A DNA stretch of 64,000 nucleotides from Clostridium sp. AWRP (GCF_004006395.2 NZ_CP029758.2:372001-436000); one strand, 5' to 3'. Counted from the first letter of the stretch, positions 53,152-61,229 are shown. Numbers and translations: made by a program. Notes: a model not told the origin generated them from the sequence alone.

Positions 53152-53913
53152 CTAGTATGTGAATATTAGTTTCCCAACTCTTAAAGCAATGGGTTTTGAC
53201 CAGAGCCAAGTATTTGTAGTTGAATCATCAAAATAATAAATAGCTCCTTTTGTTGGATCAGAACCATATAATGCTTCTAAAGCAGCTTTCCTAGAACTAT
53301 CAGAAGCAGGTTTGTTTATCCATCCATTTAATACTGGAGTAAATTGATAATATCCATAGGATACCTGGTATATTACGTCTTTTAATGTAGATGGAAACTG
53401 AGAACTTTGAACTCTATTTATAACTGCAGCAGCTACGGCTACTTTAGCTGTATAAGGTTCACTTTCTGCTTCAGCAGTTACAAGTCTTGCAAGCAAATCT
53501 ACCTCGTTGTCAGTACAGGAAATTATATATTTTGGAGAGGCTGTCTCTTTAAAAACGTAACCTGAAGGAATGTTTAATACTTGTCCAGGGTAGATATAAC
53601 TGCTTACATTACTATTGGCAGCAATTAAAGTATCAAGAGATATGCCAAATTTTTTTGATATCAAGTAAAGCGTATCAGAGGCTTGTACAGTATAGGTCTT
53701 TGAATTAATATATAGAGCTTGACCTGGATATATACTAGTTCCACTTAAGCCATTGTTATTAATGATTGTAGTTGCATTTGTTTTAAATAATACTCCTATT
53801 TTAAATAGAGAGTCACCAGGTTTTACAGTGTAACTGGCTGCATGTACTTGAGTAAAAGATAATGTGCACAACAATGCGGCAAATAACATTGTCCTGATTT
53901 TTTTAAAATTCAT
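53152..53913 (-). CDS. LysM-containing cell-wall hydrolase, SleB/CwlJ type
   Basis: Secreted peptidoglycan hydrolase, 253 aa. Residues 1-25 are a signal peptide ending QVHAAS. Two LysM domains follow: YTVKPGDSLFKIGVLFKTNA to PGQALYI (about 27-68), and YTVQASDTLYLISKKFG to PGQVLNIPSG (about 72-117). The C-terminal hydrolase_2 domain has the catalytic-type Glu in ARLVTAEAESEPYTAKVAVAAAVINRVQ. Such lytic enzymes act in spore-cortex breakdown or wall turnover. A c-di-AMP riboswitch lies directly upstream, a known link between c-di-AMP and wall hydrolases. Confidence 0.93.
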   Translation of the reverse strand: MNFKKIRTMLFAALLCTLSFTQVHAASYTVKPGDSLFKIGVLFKTNATTIINNNGLSGTSIYPGQALYINSKTYTVQASDTLYLISKKFGISLDTLIAANSNVSSYIYPGQVLNIPSGYVFKETASPKYIISCTDNEVDLLARLVTAEAESEPYTAKVAVAAAVINRVQSSQFPSTLKDVIYQVSYGYYQFTPVLNGWINKPASDSSRKAALEALYGSDPTKGAIYYFDDSTTNTWLWSKPIALRVGKLIFTY

Positions 53914-53935
53914 AAATATAGATCCCCCTTAATTT

Positions 53936-54055
53936 TGCCTGCGAGGTTAGTTGACGGGTTCGGGATTGGGATACCCCTACTTTTTAGTAAAAAAGATTCA
54001 CCCCAAAAAATAATTATCCCCCGCATCTCATTCCTGAGATTTAGGCTTGTCTATG
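53936..54055 (-). promoter_or_regulatory. c-di-AMP (ydaO/yuaA) riboswitch
   Basis: On the minus strand the order is GCGGGGGATAA, then TTTTGGGGTGAATC, then GGGGTATCCCAATCCCGAAC and CCGTCAACTAACCTCGCAGG. The last two match the conserved end of the ydaO class (CGAACCCGuCAGCUAACCUCG). It precedes the cell-wall hydrolase by about 25 bp. Binding of c-di-AMP should turn expression down. Confidence 0.9.
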
Positions 54056-54248
54056 TTTGCTATTCTAACAGCATTCCCAGAGTATATCCATATTAAATAG
54101 ATGGAACTATTGACATAAAAAAACTTCAACATAAATTTAATACTCTTATAGAAGTAATTGTTGTAATAGTAATTTTTCACTGCGAATTGTCAACTGCATT
54201 GAAACCTAACTCAACTTTCACAGTTTAAAAACTTTACGACCTAAATGA

Positions 54249-54433
54249 ATTCACAATTCACAGTTCACAATGCACAATTTCGGTAGATTTTTCTCCGCTG
54301 TGTTGCGAAAAATTTTAAATTCAAAGCTTATTGAAGCTTTGCTTCAATGGTGCTATATTTTAGATTTTCTGAAGTTTTAACGGAAGAAAATCATCCTTAA
54401 TTGTGAACTGTGCATCGTGCATTGTGAATTAAT
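54249..54433 (-). repeat. Family C structured element (C2)
   Basis: Nearly identical to C1 (17168-17352), including the loop with AAGCTTATTGAAGCTTTGCT and the flank ACGACCTAAATG (C1: ACGAACTAAATG). The arms pair ATTCACAATTCACAGTTCAC with the TGTGAACTGTGCATCGTGCA side. The shared flanks suggest that the true element is longer than the palindrome. Confidence 0.85.
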
Positions 54434-54565
54434 TGCTTCACAATTTTTTTATATTAAGTAAAAATTTTATATATGTGTGAAAATTAATAATATAACTTCT
54501 CGTTATTAAAAGTGATAATATAGTTATATAATAAAAATTCAAATGTGATTAAATAGGAGAATATT

Positions 54566-55729
54566 ATGGAAAATTGTATAACCTATTTTCTTAGAGATGA
54601 ATCTAAAAATTCAAATGAATACTACAAGTGTATATCCAACTTTTCAAATGAAGTCGTGGAAAAAATTCAAATAGAAGCAGATAATATAATAGAAGACTTT
54701 ATAAATTTTATTAAGAATAATAGTATAGAAGAACTTAGAAGTAGAGAAGAGTATGAACTTGAATTCTTAATCATTGGAGTTTTATGGAGAACTTATATAA
54801 CAAAAGCTTTAAAGGCAGATAGACTGTCTTTGAATGTTTTAAAACTTCTATTTAATTTAAGGACAAAATCAAAATTTTTAAGAAAAAGTGCCGATAATTT
54901 AAGGGGAAGGCTTGCCTGTAAATATCTTTTAAAGAAAGAAGTAAAGCCTTCTTCTGTGTCTTATGGTGAAAGCGACTTTGAAAAATTACTACTTTGGTTA
55001 ACTGCTTCAGGGGAATTCAAATATGAATGTAAGAGAATGAACACATGGCTGCTATTTTTAAAAAATAGCAGTGAAGAATATATTATAAAAGTAAACAAGT
55101 GTGCCTTTAAAATATCACTGTGGTTTGAAAAAAGATCCAGGGAGGTACTCGGCTTGTATACTCCAAATGTACAGAAATTTTTAAACACCAACTATAGGTT
55201 TTATGGAATAAGAGAGGATAATATTTTATGTGGTAGGAAGGAAGTTGAGTACCATCTAAATATGGTGGGAGCAGAGATATTAAGTAATGCATTTAGAAAG
55301 TTATTTGTTAAGACAAAGGAAAGAAAAGTACTCCTGCCTGCTTGCATTTGCTTAAAACCAGAAGGGGTATGCAAGAGAAAAAAGGTCAAAGATGGTTTCT
55401 TGTGTGGAAATTGTTCTAAAAGCTGCAGGGTAAATGAGCTTACGAAACTTGGAAAATCCCATAACTTTCAAGTTCTAATTGTTCCCCACGAAACCGATGC
55501 CTTTTCAAATGCAAAAAATATTAGATATGGAGATGTGGGCGTTGTAGGCGTGGCTTGTGTACTCAACCTAATAGAAGGTGGGCTAAAGGCTAGGAACTTA
55601 AACCTTGTCCCACAATGTGTTATCCTTGATTATTGCGGATGCAAAAGTCATTGGGATAACAATGGAATACAGACGGATATCAACTGCAAAAAGTTATTTG
55701 AAATTTTGCGAGTTGATGAAAACATGTGA
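54566..55729 (+). CDS. DUF116 domain protein
   Basis: Protein of 387 aa without signal or membrane segment. The C-terminal part matches DUF116: PACICLKPEGVCKRKKVKDG, CGNCSKSCRVNEL, then GVACVLNLIEGG and CVILDYCGCKSHW. At least eight conserved Cys could bind a metal or Fe-S cluster. The N-terminal 200 residues are helical and have no family I can name; most DUF116 proteins are shorter. It is a single gene next to a family C element. Function is unknown; in other genomes the family is found near lipoate and formyltransferase-type genes. Confidence 0.75.
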   Translation: MENCITYFLRDESKNSNEYYKCISNFSNEVVEKIQIEADNIIEDFINFIKNNSIEELRSREEYELEFLIIGVLWRTYITKALKADRLSLNVLKLLFNLRTKSKFLRKSADNLRGRLACKYLLKKEVKPSSVSYGESDFEKLLLWLTASGEFKYECKRMNTWLLFLKNSSEEYIIKVNKCAFKISLWFEKRSREVLGLYTPNVQKFLNTNYRFYGIREDNILCGRKEVEYHLNMVGAEILSNAFRKLFVKTKERKVLLPACICLKPEGVCKRKKVKDGFLCGNCSKSCRVNELTKLGKSHNFQVLIVPHETDAFSNAKNIRYGDVGVVGVACVLNLIEGGLKARNLNLVPQCVILDYCGCKSHWDNNGIQTDINCKKLFEILRVDENM

Positions 55730-55748
55730 TGTTCTTTATATAAAGCTA

Positions 55749-57206
55749 TTAGGCTCTGGTACTTTTAGATTTTTTATTAATAGCATTATTTGCTATAAAT
55801 AAAGATAAAATTAAAGCAATAACAAGAACGAAAGTTTCAATTGTAAAAGCGTGCTTTACTCCGAATACTAAACTTAAAGCTTGACTCTTTGTATTAGATG
55901 GATTGCCTGCAGCAAATAAGTATTTTTTTTGGGATGCACTCATTATGGCAACAAATAAAGAAGTTCCGAATGCTCCTGCTATTTGCTGTAAGGTGTTCAT
56001 TATAGCAGTTCCATGAGGATAGTATTTTGGAGATAATTGATTTAAACTATTAGTTTGTATAGGAGTATTTATAAGTCCAACAGCTATTAGAGATAAACAA
56101 TGGAGCACAATAATAACAGGAATAGTTATACTCATAGATACAAAACGTGAAAGTAAAAAGAATGTAATAGTTGATATTGCATATCCAGGTATAATTAGTG
56201 CTTTAGGACCAAATTTGTCATATAAATGACCTGAAATTGGTGATATAATTCCGTTTATAAATCCACCTGGTAACATTAAAAGACCAGCAGTAAATGCGGT
56301 TAAACCCAGAGCGCCTTCAAGAAACATTGGCAAAATAAGCATAGTAGCAAAGTTAATCATGTGCATAATTATCATAAGTATACAGCCAAGGCTAAACATA
56401 GATTCTTTAAATGGATGCATGTCCAACACAGGTTCACTCATGTGTAATTGACGCAGTACAAATATGGCTAATGCTATACAAGAAATAATTATAGGAGCTG
56501 CTATTAAATATGTATAAGAGCTTCCAATATTACTAACACCGTATATAAATCCGCCGAATCCTATAGTAGAAAGTATAATTGATAAAAGATCTATAGGTGG
56601 TTTTGTAAGTTCTGTTACATTTTCGACATATTTGTAACCTAAAGCTAAAGATATAACTGAAAAAGGTAGTATTATAAAGAATAACCATCTCCAGTTGAGA
56701 GCTTGAATAATTAAGCCAGAAAGAGTTGGCCCAATAGCTGGTGCACAAAACATTACAAGATTAAATATACCAAGAGCTTTTCCACGTTTTTCTATAGGGT
56801 TTATAATCAATAAAGTATTTACTATATTTGGTATTAAAATACCAGTTCCAATAGCCTGAATTAATCGGCCTACTAGTAAAATTGAAAAAGCTGTAGAGAA
56901 GCCACTTATAATTGTTCCAAGCAAAAATATCGTTACAGAGGTTAGAAATAGCTGTTTTGTTGTAAAACTTTGAATAAGTAATGCAGAAACAGGAATTGCT
57001 ATTCCCATAATAAGCATATATCCTGTACTAAGCCATTGTACAGTATTTGCAGATATACTAAATTGAACCATTAAATTTTTTAATGCCATATTTAGTAAGG
57101 TTTCATTTAACATACACAAAAATCCTGCCATGATTAGTGCGACAGTTATTGGTACTACATTATAATTCCTTTCTTCATAAATTGATTCTTCTAAACGTTC
57201 TTCCAT
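55749..57206 (-). CDS. DHA2-family MFS efflux transporter
   Basis: Membrane transporter, 485 aa, with about 14 helices, related to LmrB/EmrB pumps. The first helix has FLCMLNETLLNMALKNLMVQF (motif D1, with Asn-Glu in place of the usual Asp), followed by WLSTGYMLIMGIAIPVSALL. Motif B is GRLIQAIGTGILIPNIVNTL, and motif C is LVMFCAPAIGPTLSGLI. A MarR regulator is encoded upstream on the same strand, 161 bp away. No adaptor genes accompany this pump. Substrate unknown. Confidence 0.9.
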   Translation of the reverse strand: MEERLEESIYEERNYNVVPITVALIMAGFLCMLNETLLNMALKNLMVQFSISANTVQWLSTGYMLIMGIAIPVSALLIQSFTTKQLFLTSVTIFLLGTIISGFSTAFSILLVGRLIQAIGTGILIPNIVNTLLIINPIEKRGKALGIFNLVMFCAPAIGPTLSGLIIQALNWRWLFFIILPFSVISLALGYKYVENVTELTKPPIDLLSIILSTIGFGGFIYGVSNIGSSYTYLIAAPIIISCIALAIFVLRQLHMSEPVLDMHPFKESMFSLGCILMIIMHMINFATMLILPMFLEGALGLTAFTAGLLMLPGGFINGIISPISGHLYDKFGPKALIIPGYAISTITFFLLSRFVSMSITIPVIIVLHCLSLIAVGLINTPIQTNSLNQLSPKYYPHGTAIMNTLQQIAGAFGTSLFVAIMSASQKKYLFAAGNPSNTKSQALSLVFGVKHAFTIETFVLVIALILSLFIANNAINKKSKSTRA

Positions 57207-57242
57207 AAAATTTCCTCCTAGTTAGTAATTAAATTAGTCATT

Positions 57243-57256
57243 TGCACAGTTGTGCA
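57243..57256. promoter_or_regulatory. Candidate operator of the MFS gene
   Basis: TGCACA-GT-TGTGCA is a perfect inverted repeat 36 bp upstream of the pump start. It may bind the neighbouring MarR protein, but it differs from the palindrome at that gene's own promoter. Confidence 0.45.
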
Positions 57257-57277
57257 GATATTAGAATATATAAAAAT

Positions 57278-57334
57278 CCTCCACTATGAAAAATACATTG
57301 TTACAATACAAAATAAAAATCATAATAGAGGAGG
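57278..57334 (-). terminator. Hairpin between marR and the MFS gene
   Basis: CCTCCACTATGA (57278-57289) pairs with TCATAATAGAGGAGG (57320-57334) with a small bulge, and ATTTTTAT follows on the minus strand. It would end the marR transcript and so give the pump its own promoter. Confidence 0.6.
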
Positions 57335-57367
57335 GTTAACCATGTTTTTATAAAGGTAAATAGCTTA

Positions 57368-57817
57368 TTATTTTTTGCTAATTTTCTTCTCTTCTACAGA
57401 TATGTTTTTTTCAAATTTATTTAGAGTGTCTATAAATAAATCTAATTGATCTTTTGAAATTTCATTTGTAATGTTTGTAAATAAGTGTTCAATGAATGGA
57501 TATACTTCCTGTTTTAATTTTTTACCTTCAGGTGTAACGTAAATTAAAAATGAGCGCCTGTCTTCAGTACTTTTTTTGCGTATTACTAGTTTTTTCCTTT
57601 CAAGAATGTCTAGTATTCGAACTAAAGTTGCCTGATCTTTGTCAACCTTTTTAGCTAGCTGTTTTTGGTTAACGCCGTCTTCTTCTGTTAAAGACAATAA
57701 TACTGACCACTGTTCTGTTGTTATATTATATTTTTTAAGATTTAAAGATAAAAATCTTAAAATTTTTCTATTAACAGAGTTTATATACATACCAATGGAC
57801 TTATCAAGAGAACTCAT
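57368..57817 (-). CDS. MarR-family transcriptional regulator
   Basis: Winged-helix repressor, 149 aa. The DNA-binding part is TTEQWSVLLSLTEEDGVNQKQLAKKVDKDQATLVRILDIL with the wing KKSTEDRRSFLIYVTPEG. It ends with a Lys-rich tail. AGGAGGC precedes the ATG. Its promoter carries a palindrome around the -10 box, indicating autoregulation, and it probably also controls the DHA2 pump downstream. Confidence 0.9.
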   Translation of the reverse strand: MSSLDKSIGMYINSVNRKILRFLSLNLKKYNITTEQWSVLLSLTEEDGVNQKQLAKKVDKDQATLVRILDILERKKLVIRKKSTEDRRSFLIYVTPEGKKLKQEVYPFIEHLFTNITNEISKDQLDLFIDTLNKFEKNISVEEKKISKK

Positions 57818-57869
57818 AGTTTTTGCCTCCTAAAATATATGATGTAGATATAATTAATTTACATATAGT

Positions 57870-57890
57870 TAGCATACTAATAATATGCTA
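57870..57890. promoter_or_regulatory. MarR-type operator
   Basis: TAGCATA (57870-57876) and TATGCTA (57884-57890) form an inverted repeat spaced by 7 bp; TTAGCATACTAA within it resembles the SlyA/MarR site TTAGCAAGCTAA. The -10 box lies between the arms. Confidence 0.68.
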
Positions 57891-57908
57891 GACTATTAAA
57901 AATGTCAA
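57880..57908 (-). promoter_or_regulatory. Sigma-A promoter of the marR gene
   Basis: On the minus strand, TTGACA (57903-57908), 17 bp, TATTAT (57880-57885). The MarR start codon is about 65 bp downstream. Confidence 0.78.
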
Positions 57909-58136
57909 GCAAATTTTAACTCTAGGTATTTGTAAAAAGTTAAAATGTTATTAAATGTAAAAATATATGTGCATATAATCTGATTTTTAAGTTAAAAAGC
58001 AGATAATTTAATTTTACAAATATAAAACTTAATAATATTAATATGAAAATAAATTAATATTAAAATATTTAATATTAATATTGATTTATTTAATTTGTGG
58101 TGGTATATTATAGACATGGAAAAGGAGAGTGGTAAT

Positions 58137-58499
58137 TTGACATATAAAATTATTAGCAAATGCCCTGTTTGTTCTTCTAAACTTCTAATTTCAAAGATAA
58201 AGTGTCCTAAATGTAATACTGTAATTGAAAATGATTTTGAAATGTCAAAGTTTGAATATCTTACAGACAGCCAACTGAAATTTATAGAAGTTTTCCTAAA
58301 AAACAGAGGAAACATAAAGGATGTGGAAAAAGAACTTGGAATATCTTACCCTACTGTAAGGGCAAAACTAGATGAGGTCATAACAGCACTTGGATATAAT
58401 GTGGCAAAAACCAATACTGTTGATAAAAAGAAAGTAGTAGATATGCTTGATAAAGGTGAAATAACTGCAGATCAGGCTATTAAAATGTTGAATGAATAA
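58137..58499 (+). CDS. DUF2089-family zinc-ribbon/HTH protein
   Basis: Probable transcriptional regulator, about 120 aa from TTG 58137, favoured because AAAGGAG is spaced nine bases upstream; an in-frame ATG at 58116 overlaps that site. The N-terminus holds a zinc ribbon (CPVC and CPKC, residues about 9-27). The middle has a helix-turn-helix of the Trp-repressor-like type (KDVEKELGISYPTVRAKLDEVI). The C-terminus ends with the short helix motif MLDKGEITADQAIKMLNE, also found at the start of the next gene's product. It likely regulates its own operon. Confidence 0.85.
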   Translation: MTYKIISKCPVCSSKLLISKIKCPKCNTVIENDFEMSKFEYLTDSQLKFIEVFLKNRGNIKDVEKELGISYPTVRAKLDEVITALGYNVAKTNTVDKKKVVDMLDKGEITADQAIKMLNE

Positions 58500-58524
58500 A
58501 TATATTGAAAAGGAGAAATAAAAA

Positions 58525-58914
58525 ATGAATGAGGAAATATCAAAGATTTTGAAAATGGTGGAAGAAGGAAAAATTACTTCTGACAAAGCCCAGGAACTTA
58601 TTGAGGCACTAAACGATAAAAATACTTCTCTGGACGTTTGCAGCAATGTTTCAAATGATGCTGACATTATAAATAAAATGCTTAAAATAAAAGTTATTTC
58701 TCATGATGGAGATAATGTAAATGTGAATTTGCCTATTAGATTTGTAAAGACTATGCTTAAAACTATAGGAAAAATTCCTATACCAGAAAGTGCAAAATGT
58801 ATGGAAAATTTGGACTTGAGTGTTATTGCAGATGCAATAAACAATGGACTTTCAGGAAAGATAGTAGACGTAAAAAGTGCAAATGGTGACATAGTGGAAG
58901 TTAGCATAGAGTAA
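58525..58914 (+). CDS. SHOCT-like/YvlB-type small protein
   Basis: Soluble protein of 129 aa. The N-terminal helix pair ISKILKMVEEGKITSDKAQELIEAL matches the SHOCT-like domain found at the start of LiaX/YvlB proteins and resembles the end of the upstream DUF2089 protein. The rest is a beta-rich segment (LKIKVISHDGDNVNVNLPIRFVK). No Cys pattern or membrane segment is seen. It lies 25 bp after the regulator and 12 bp before the next gene. Envelope-stress regulation is the usual context of such domains; the function here is unknown. Confidence 0.72.
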   Translation: MNEEISKILKMVEEGKITSDKAQELIEALNDKNTSLDVCSNVSNDADIINKMLKIKVISHDGDNVNVNLPIRFVKTMLKTIGKIPIPESAKCMENLDLSVIADAINNGLSGKIVDVKSANGDIVEVSIE

Positions 58915-58926
58915 AGGAGAAAACTT

Positions 58927-59178
58927 ATGAGAGTTCACATCAAGTCAGGTAAAATTAGATTTGTAATACCTTGCCCTATAGTTTTTCTAAAGTTTGGGCT
59001 TTCTATTGCAGGATCTTCCTTCATACAAAAGTATATTCCTGAGAAGGATAAAAGATATGTAAATATAATTGATTTTAAGAAACTTTCAAAATGTATGGAT
59101 ATTTTAAAAGAATACAGAGGATTAAAACTTGTTGAGGTGAAAGTCAGGGATGGCAGCCAGGTTACTATAATTGTGTAG
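58927..59178 (+). CDS. Hypothetical small protein of the DUF2089 operon
   Basis: An 83-aa basic protein without a family I recognise. It begins MRVHIKSGKIRFVIPCPIVF and may carry one weak hydrophobic stretch (PIVFLKFGLSIAGSSF). The second half is KLVEVKVRDGSQVTIIV, echoing the end of the preceding protein (IVDVKSANGDIVEVSIE), so the two may share a fold. AAAGGAG precedes the ATG. It is co-transcribed with its neighbours. Confidence 0.65.
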   Translation: MRVHIKSGKIRFVIPCPIVFLKFGLSIAGSSFIQKYIPEKDKRYVNIIDFKKLSKCMDILKEYRGLKLVEVKVRDGSQVTIIV

Positions 59179-59228
59179 ATAAAGTTCACAATATTTCAAA
59201 TATTATATTAATTAAGTAGGCGATAGAA

Positions 59229-60500
59229 ATGAAAAATAATAAAAATTTACTATTTTATATGCTGGGAAGGTTTATATCTTATATTGGTACGGGAATACAA
59301 CAGGTGGCAATACCGCTATATATATTGGACATAACTCATTCTGGAATTATGATGGGTATATTTTCAGCAGTTAATTTTATTCCCAATGTTATAACTTTAC
59401 CTTTTGCAGGTATCTTAGGAGATAGGAAAAATAGAAAAAATATTATGGTACTATCAGACTTTGGAAGAGGAATTTTAGTATTAGGTTTAGCGTTTTTGGT
59501 TGCTGAGAAAAATTTAAGCATTTATATGTTATTTTTACTACAGGCATTTATTTCAATTATGGATGGAATATTTTTGGCTTCATCTACGGCAATTCTTCCA
59601 GAACTTGTTTGTGAAGATGAGCTTATGAAAGCAACTTCCTTAAGAGGAGGAAGTGATGCAATTTCTATGATTATAGGACCTGCTCTTGGGGGTATAATAT
59701 ATGGACTTGCTGGTATGAAGGTAGTATTTTGTATAAATGGCATGTCTTTTATAATGTCAGCAGTATGTTCTATGATCATAATTTATAAAAACGTAGATAT
59801 ACAAAAAGGAAAAATAACGGTAAAATCCTTTTTTACAGAAAATGGTGAGGCAATAGGTTTTATAAGAAAAAGTAGGGCTTTAATGCAGTTAACCGTATTT
59901 TTTATGGTAGCCAATTTACTTGTAGCTCCTTTTGCAGATATAGTACTTCCCTTTGTATTGAAAAAATGTATTGGGTTTGGTTCACAGCAGTATGGGTATT
60001 TAATTTCATTCTTTACTTTAGGTATACTTTTGGGAAATATAGCTCTTGGAACTTGTTTGAATAAGTTTAGTACAAAGACAATTATAAAGAGGGCACTTGT
60101 ATTTGAAGCAGGTGTATTTCTTATATTTGCATTTTCCTTGCATCCAGTTTTAGTAAAATATTTTGGAGGACACGACTTGAAATTATTTGTAATTTTGGGT
60201 ATTGTAATATTTTTAATAGGGTTATCCAATTCAGGAATCAATACTCCTATGAGTGTAAATTTACAAAAGATAGTTCCAAATGAGATGCGCTCAAGGTTTT
60301 TCGCAATACTAGGTATAGTTTGTCAGGGATCTATTCCTTTAGGGGCAATTATATATGGTTTTGTTCTAGACAGATTTCCTTACTATTATATACTTCTTAC
60401 TATAGTACTAATATTTTCTATTGTAACTGCAATTTTTATGATAAAGGCAGTTCCGGAAGCTTATGAACCTGAGACACCAAAAAATCTTGAGAAAGCATGA
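59229..60500 (+). CDS. MFS transporter, MFS_3 (EntS/macrolide efflux-like) group
   Basis: Twelve-helix transporter, 423 aa. It begins FYMLGRFISYIGTGIQQVAIPLYI, and motif A is GILGDRKNRKNIMVLSD, followed by PALGGIIYGLAG. These match the macrolide-efflux/EntS-like group. It is last in the operon headed by a DUF2089 regulator. That arrangement suggests regulated export of a toxic compound, but the substrate is unknown. Confidence 0.87.
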   Translation: MKNNKNLLFYMLGRFISYIGTGIQQVAIPLYILDITHSGIMMGIFSAVNFIPNVITLPFAGILGDRKNRKNIMVLSDFGRGILVLGLAFLVAEKNLSIYMLFLLQAFISIMDGIFLASSTAILPELVCEDELMKATSLRGGSDAISMIIGPALGGIIYGLAGMKVVFCINGMSFIMSAVCSMIIIYKNVDIQKGKITVKSFFTENGEAIGFIRKSRALMQLTVFFMVANLLVAPFADIVLPFVLKKCIGFGSQQYGYLISFFTLGILLGNIALGTCLNKFSTKTIIKRALVFEAGVFLIFAFSLHPVLVKYFGGHDLKLFVILGIVIFLIGLSNSGINTPMSVNLQKIVPNEMRSRFFAILGIVCQGSIPLGAIIYGFVLDRFPYYYILLTIVLIFSIVTAIFMIKAVPEAYEPETPKNLEKA

Positions 60501-60572
60501 TGGAAATGATGTAGCAGAATTAAATATTTTTAATACTATATAGTATACAAGCTTTTAATTCGTAGTTGAAGC

Positions 60573-60603
60573 CCTTTGTTTTTATGCTACATAAAAACAA
60601 AGG
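60573..60603 (+). promoter_or_regulatory. Hairpin that sequesters the ribosome site of the kinase-like gene
   Basis: CCTTTGTTTTTATG (60573-60586) pairs perfectly with CATAAAAACAAAGG (60590-60603) around CTA. Its 3' arm includes AAAGG of the AAAGGAGG ribosome site, so the folded form should hide it. There is no T-run after the stem. It may act as a translational switch or thermosensor. Confidence 0.65.
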
Positions 60604-60613
60604 AGGTGTTATT

Positions 60614-61165
60614 TTGAAAAAAGAATATTCTCATTCTAAATTCCATGATATTGAATTAAAAGATTGTAAATATTTAGGAGAAGGCCACAGCGGCAGAGTT
60701 TATCTCATGCCAAATGGAAAAGTCCTTAAAATATTTAAAAGCTCAACTAGCTGCAAAGCTGAATTTGATATATTGAAATCTGTAGAAGGAAGTCCCCATT
60801 TTCCCAAGGCTTATGAATTGGGAGATCATTATATGATAAGAGAATATGTAGGTGGAATGAATGTGTATGATTATATAAAAAAATATGGATTGAGCAGATC
60901 CTTTGCATTAAAAGTAGTAGAGTTAGTTACTCATATGAAAAAATTAGGATTTACGAAATTAGAAGTTAGATTTCCACACCTATTTGTTCAAGAAAATGGT
61001 ACGCTCATGTTGATAGATCCGAGAAAAAGTTATGAAGAATATATACCTTATCCTAAGTCCTTTTTTAGGAAACTTAAAAAGATGGGACTTCTAGATAAGT
61101 TTATACAAATATTGGAAGAGGAAAGAAAAGGTTTGAAATGGGTAGAATATATTAAAGATAAGTAG
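60614..61165 (+). CDS. Small serine/threonine-kinase-like protein
   Basis: Soluble protein of 183 aa with kinase-fold features. The glycine loop is LGEGHSGRVYLM, and Lys in KVLKIFK fits the ATP-binding Lys. The hinge region is YMIREYVGG. The usual HRD loop is not recognisable (the place reads LEVRFPHLFVQENG), and the DFG position reads LIDPRKS, so catalysis may be altered. It resembles YrzF-type short kinases of Firmicutes. The start is TTG 60614 behind AAAGGAGGTG. It appears to be a single-gene unit ended by the terminator at 61179. Confidence 0.72.
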   Translation: MKKEYSHSKFHDIELKDCKYLGEGHSGRVYLMPNGKVLKIFKSSTSCKAEFDILKSVEGSPHFPKAYELGDHYMIREYVGGMNVYDYIKKYGLSRSFALKVVELVTHMKKLGFTKLEVRFPHLFVQENGTLMLIDPRKSYEEYIPYPKSFFRKLKKMGLLDKFIQILEEERKGLKWVEYIKDK

Positions 61166-61178
61166 AAAGTTACAGACA

Positions 61179-61229
61179 GGGACTGTTGTAATAGCAATTT
61201 TTTAAATTGCTTTGAGCAGTCCCTTTTTT
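61179..61229 (+). terminator. Terminator of the kinase-like gene
   Basis: GGGACTGTTGTAATAGCAAT pairs with ATTGCTTTGAGCAGTCCC with a small internal loop, and TTTTTT follows. It is a standard intrinsic terminator. Confidence 0.88.

Larger units (their letters stand above)
53914..54565. other. Intergenic region, 652 bp
   Basis: Contains the c-di-AMP riboswitch (53936-54055) of the hydrolase, about 190 bp of AT-rich sequence with no recognised feature, a family C element (54249-54433), and the promoter region of the DUF116 gene. No gene is seen. Confidence 0.65.
57818..58136. other. Divergent intergenic region, 319 bp
   Basis: Holds the marR promoter and operator (57870-57908) and a very AT-rich stretch with TTAATATTAA words at 58029-58080 before the DUF2089 gene. 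The latter words are self-complementary but too AT-rich to call. No gene is visible. Confidence 0.5.

Noticed and set aside
5392..54433. Repeated sequences considered as a CRISPR array.
   Set aside because: Copies are 90-250 bp, scattered over 49 kb, palindromic and without regular spacers; no cas genes.
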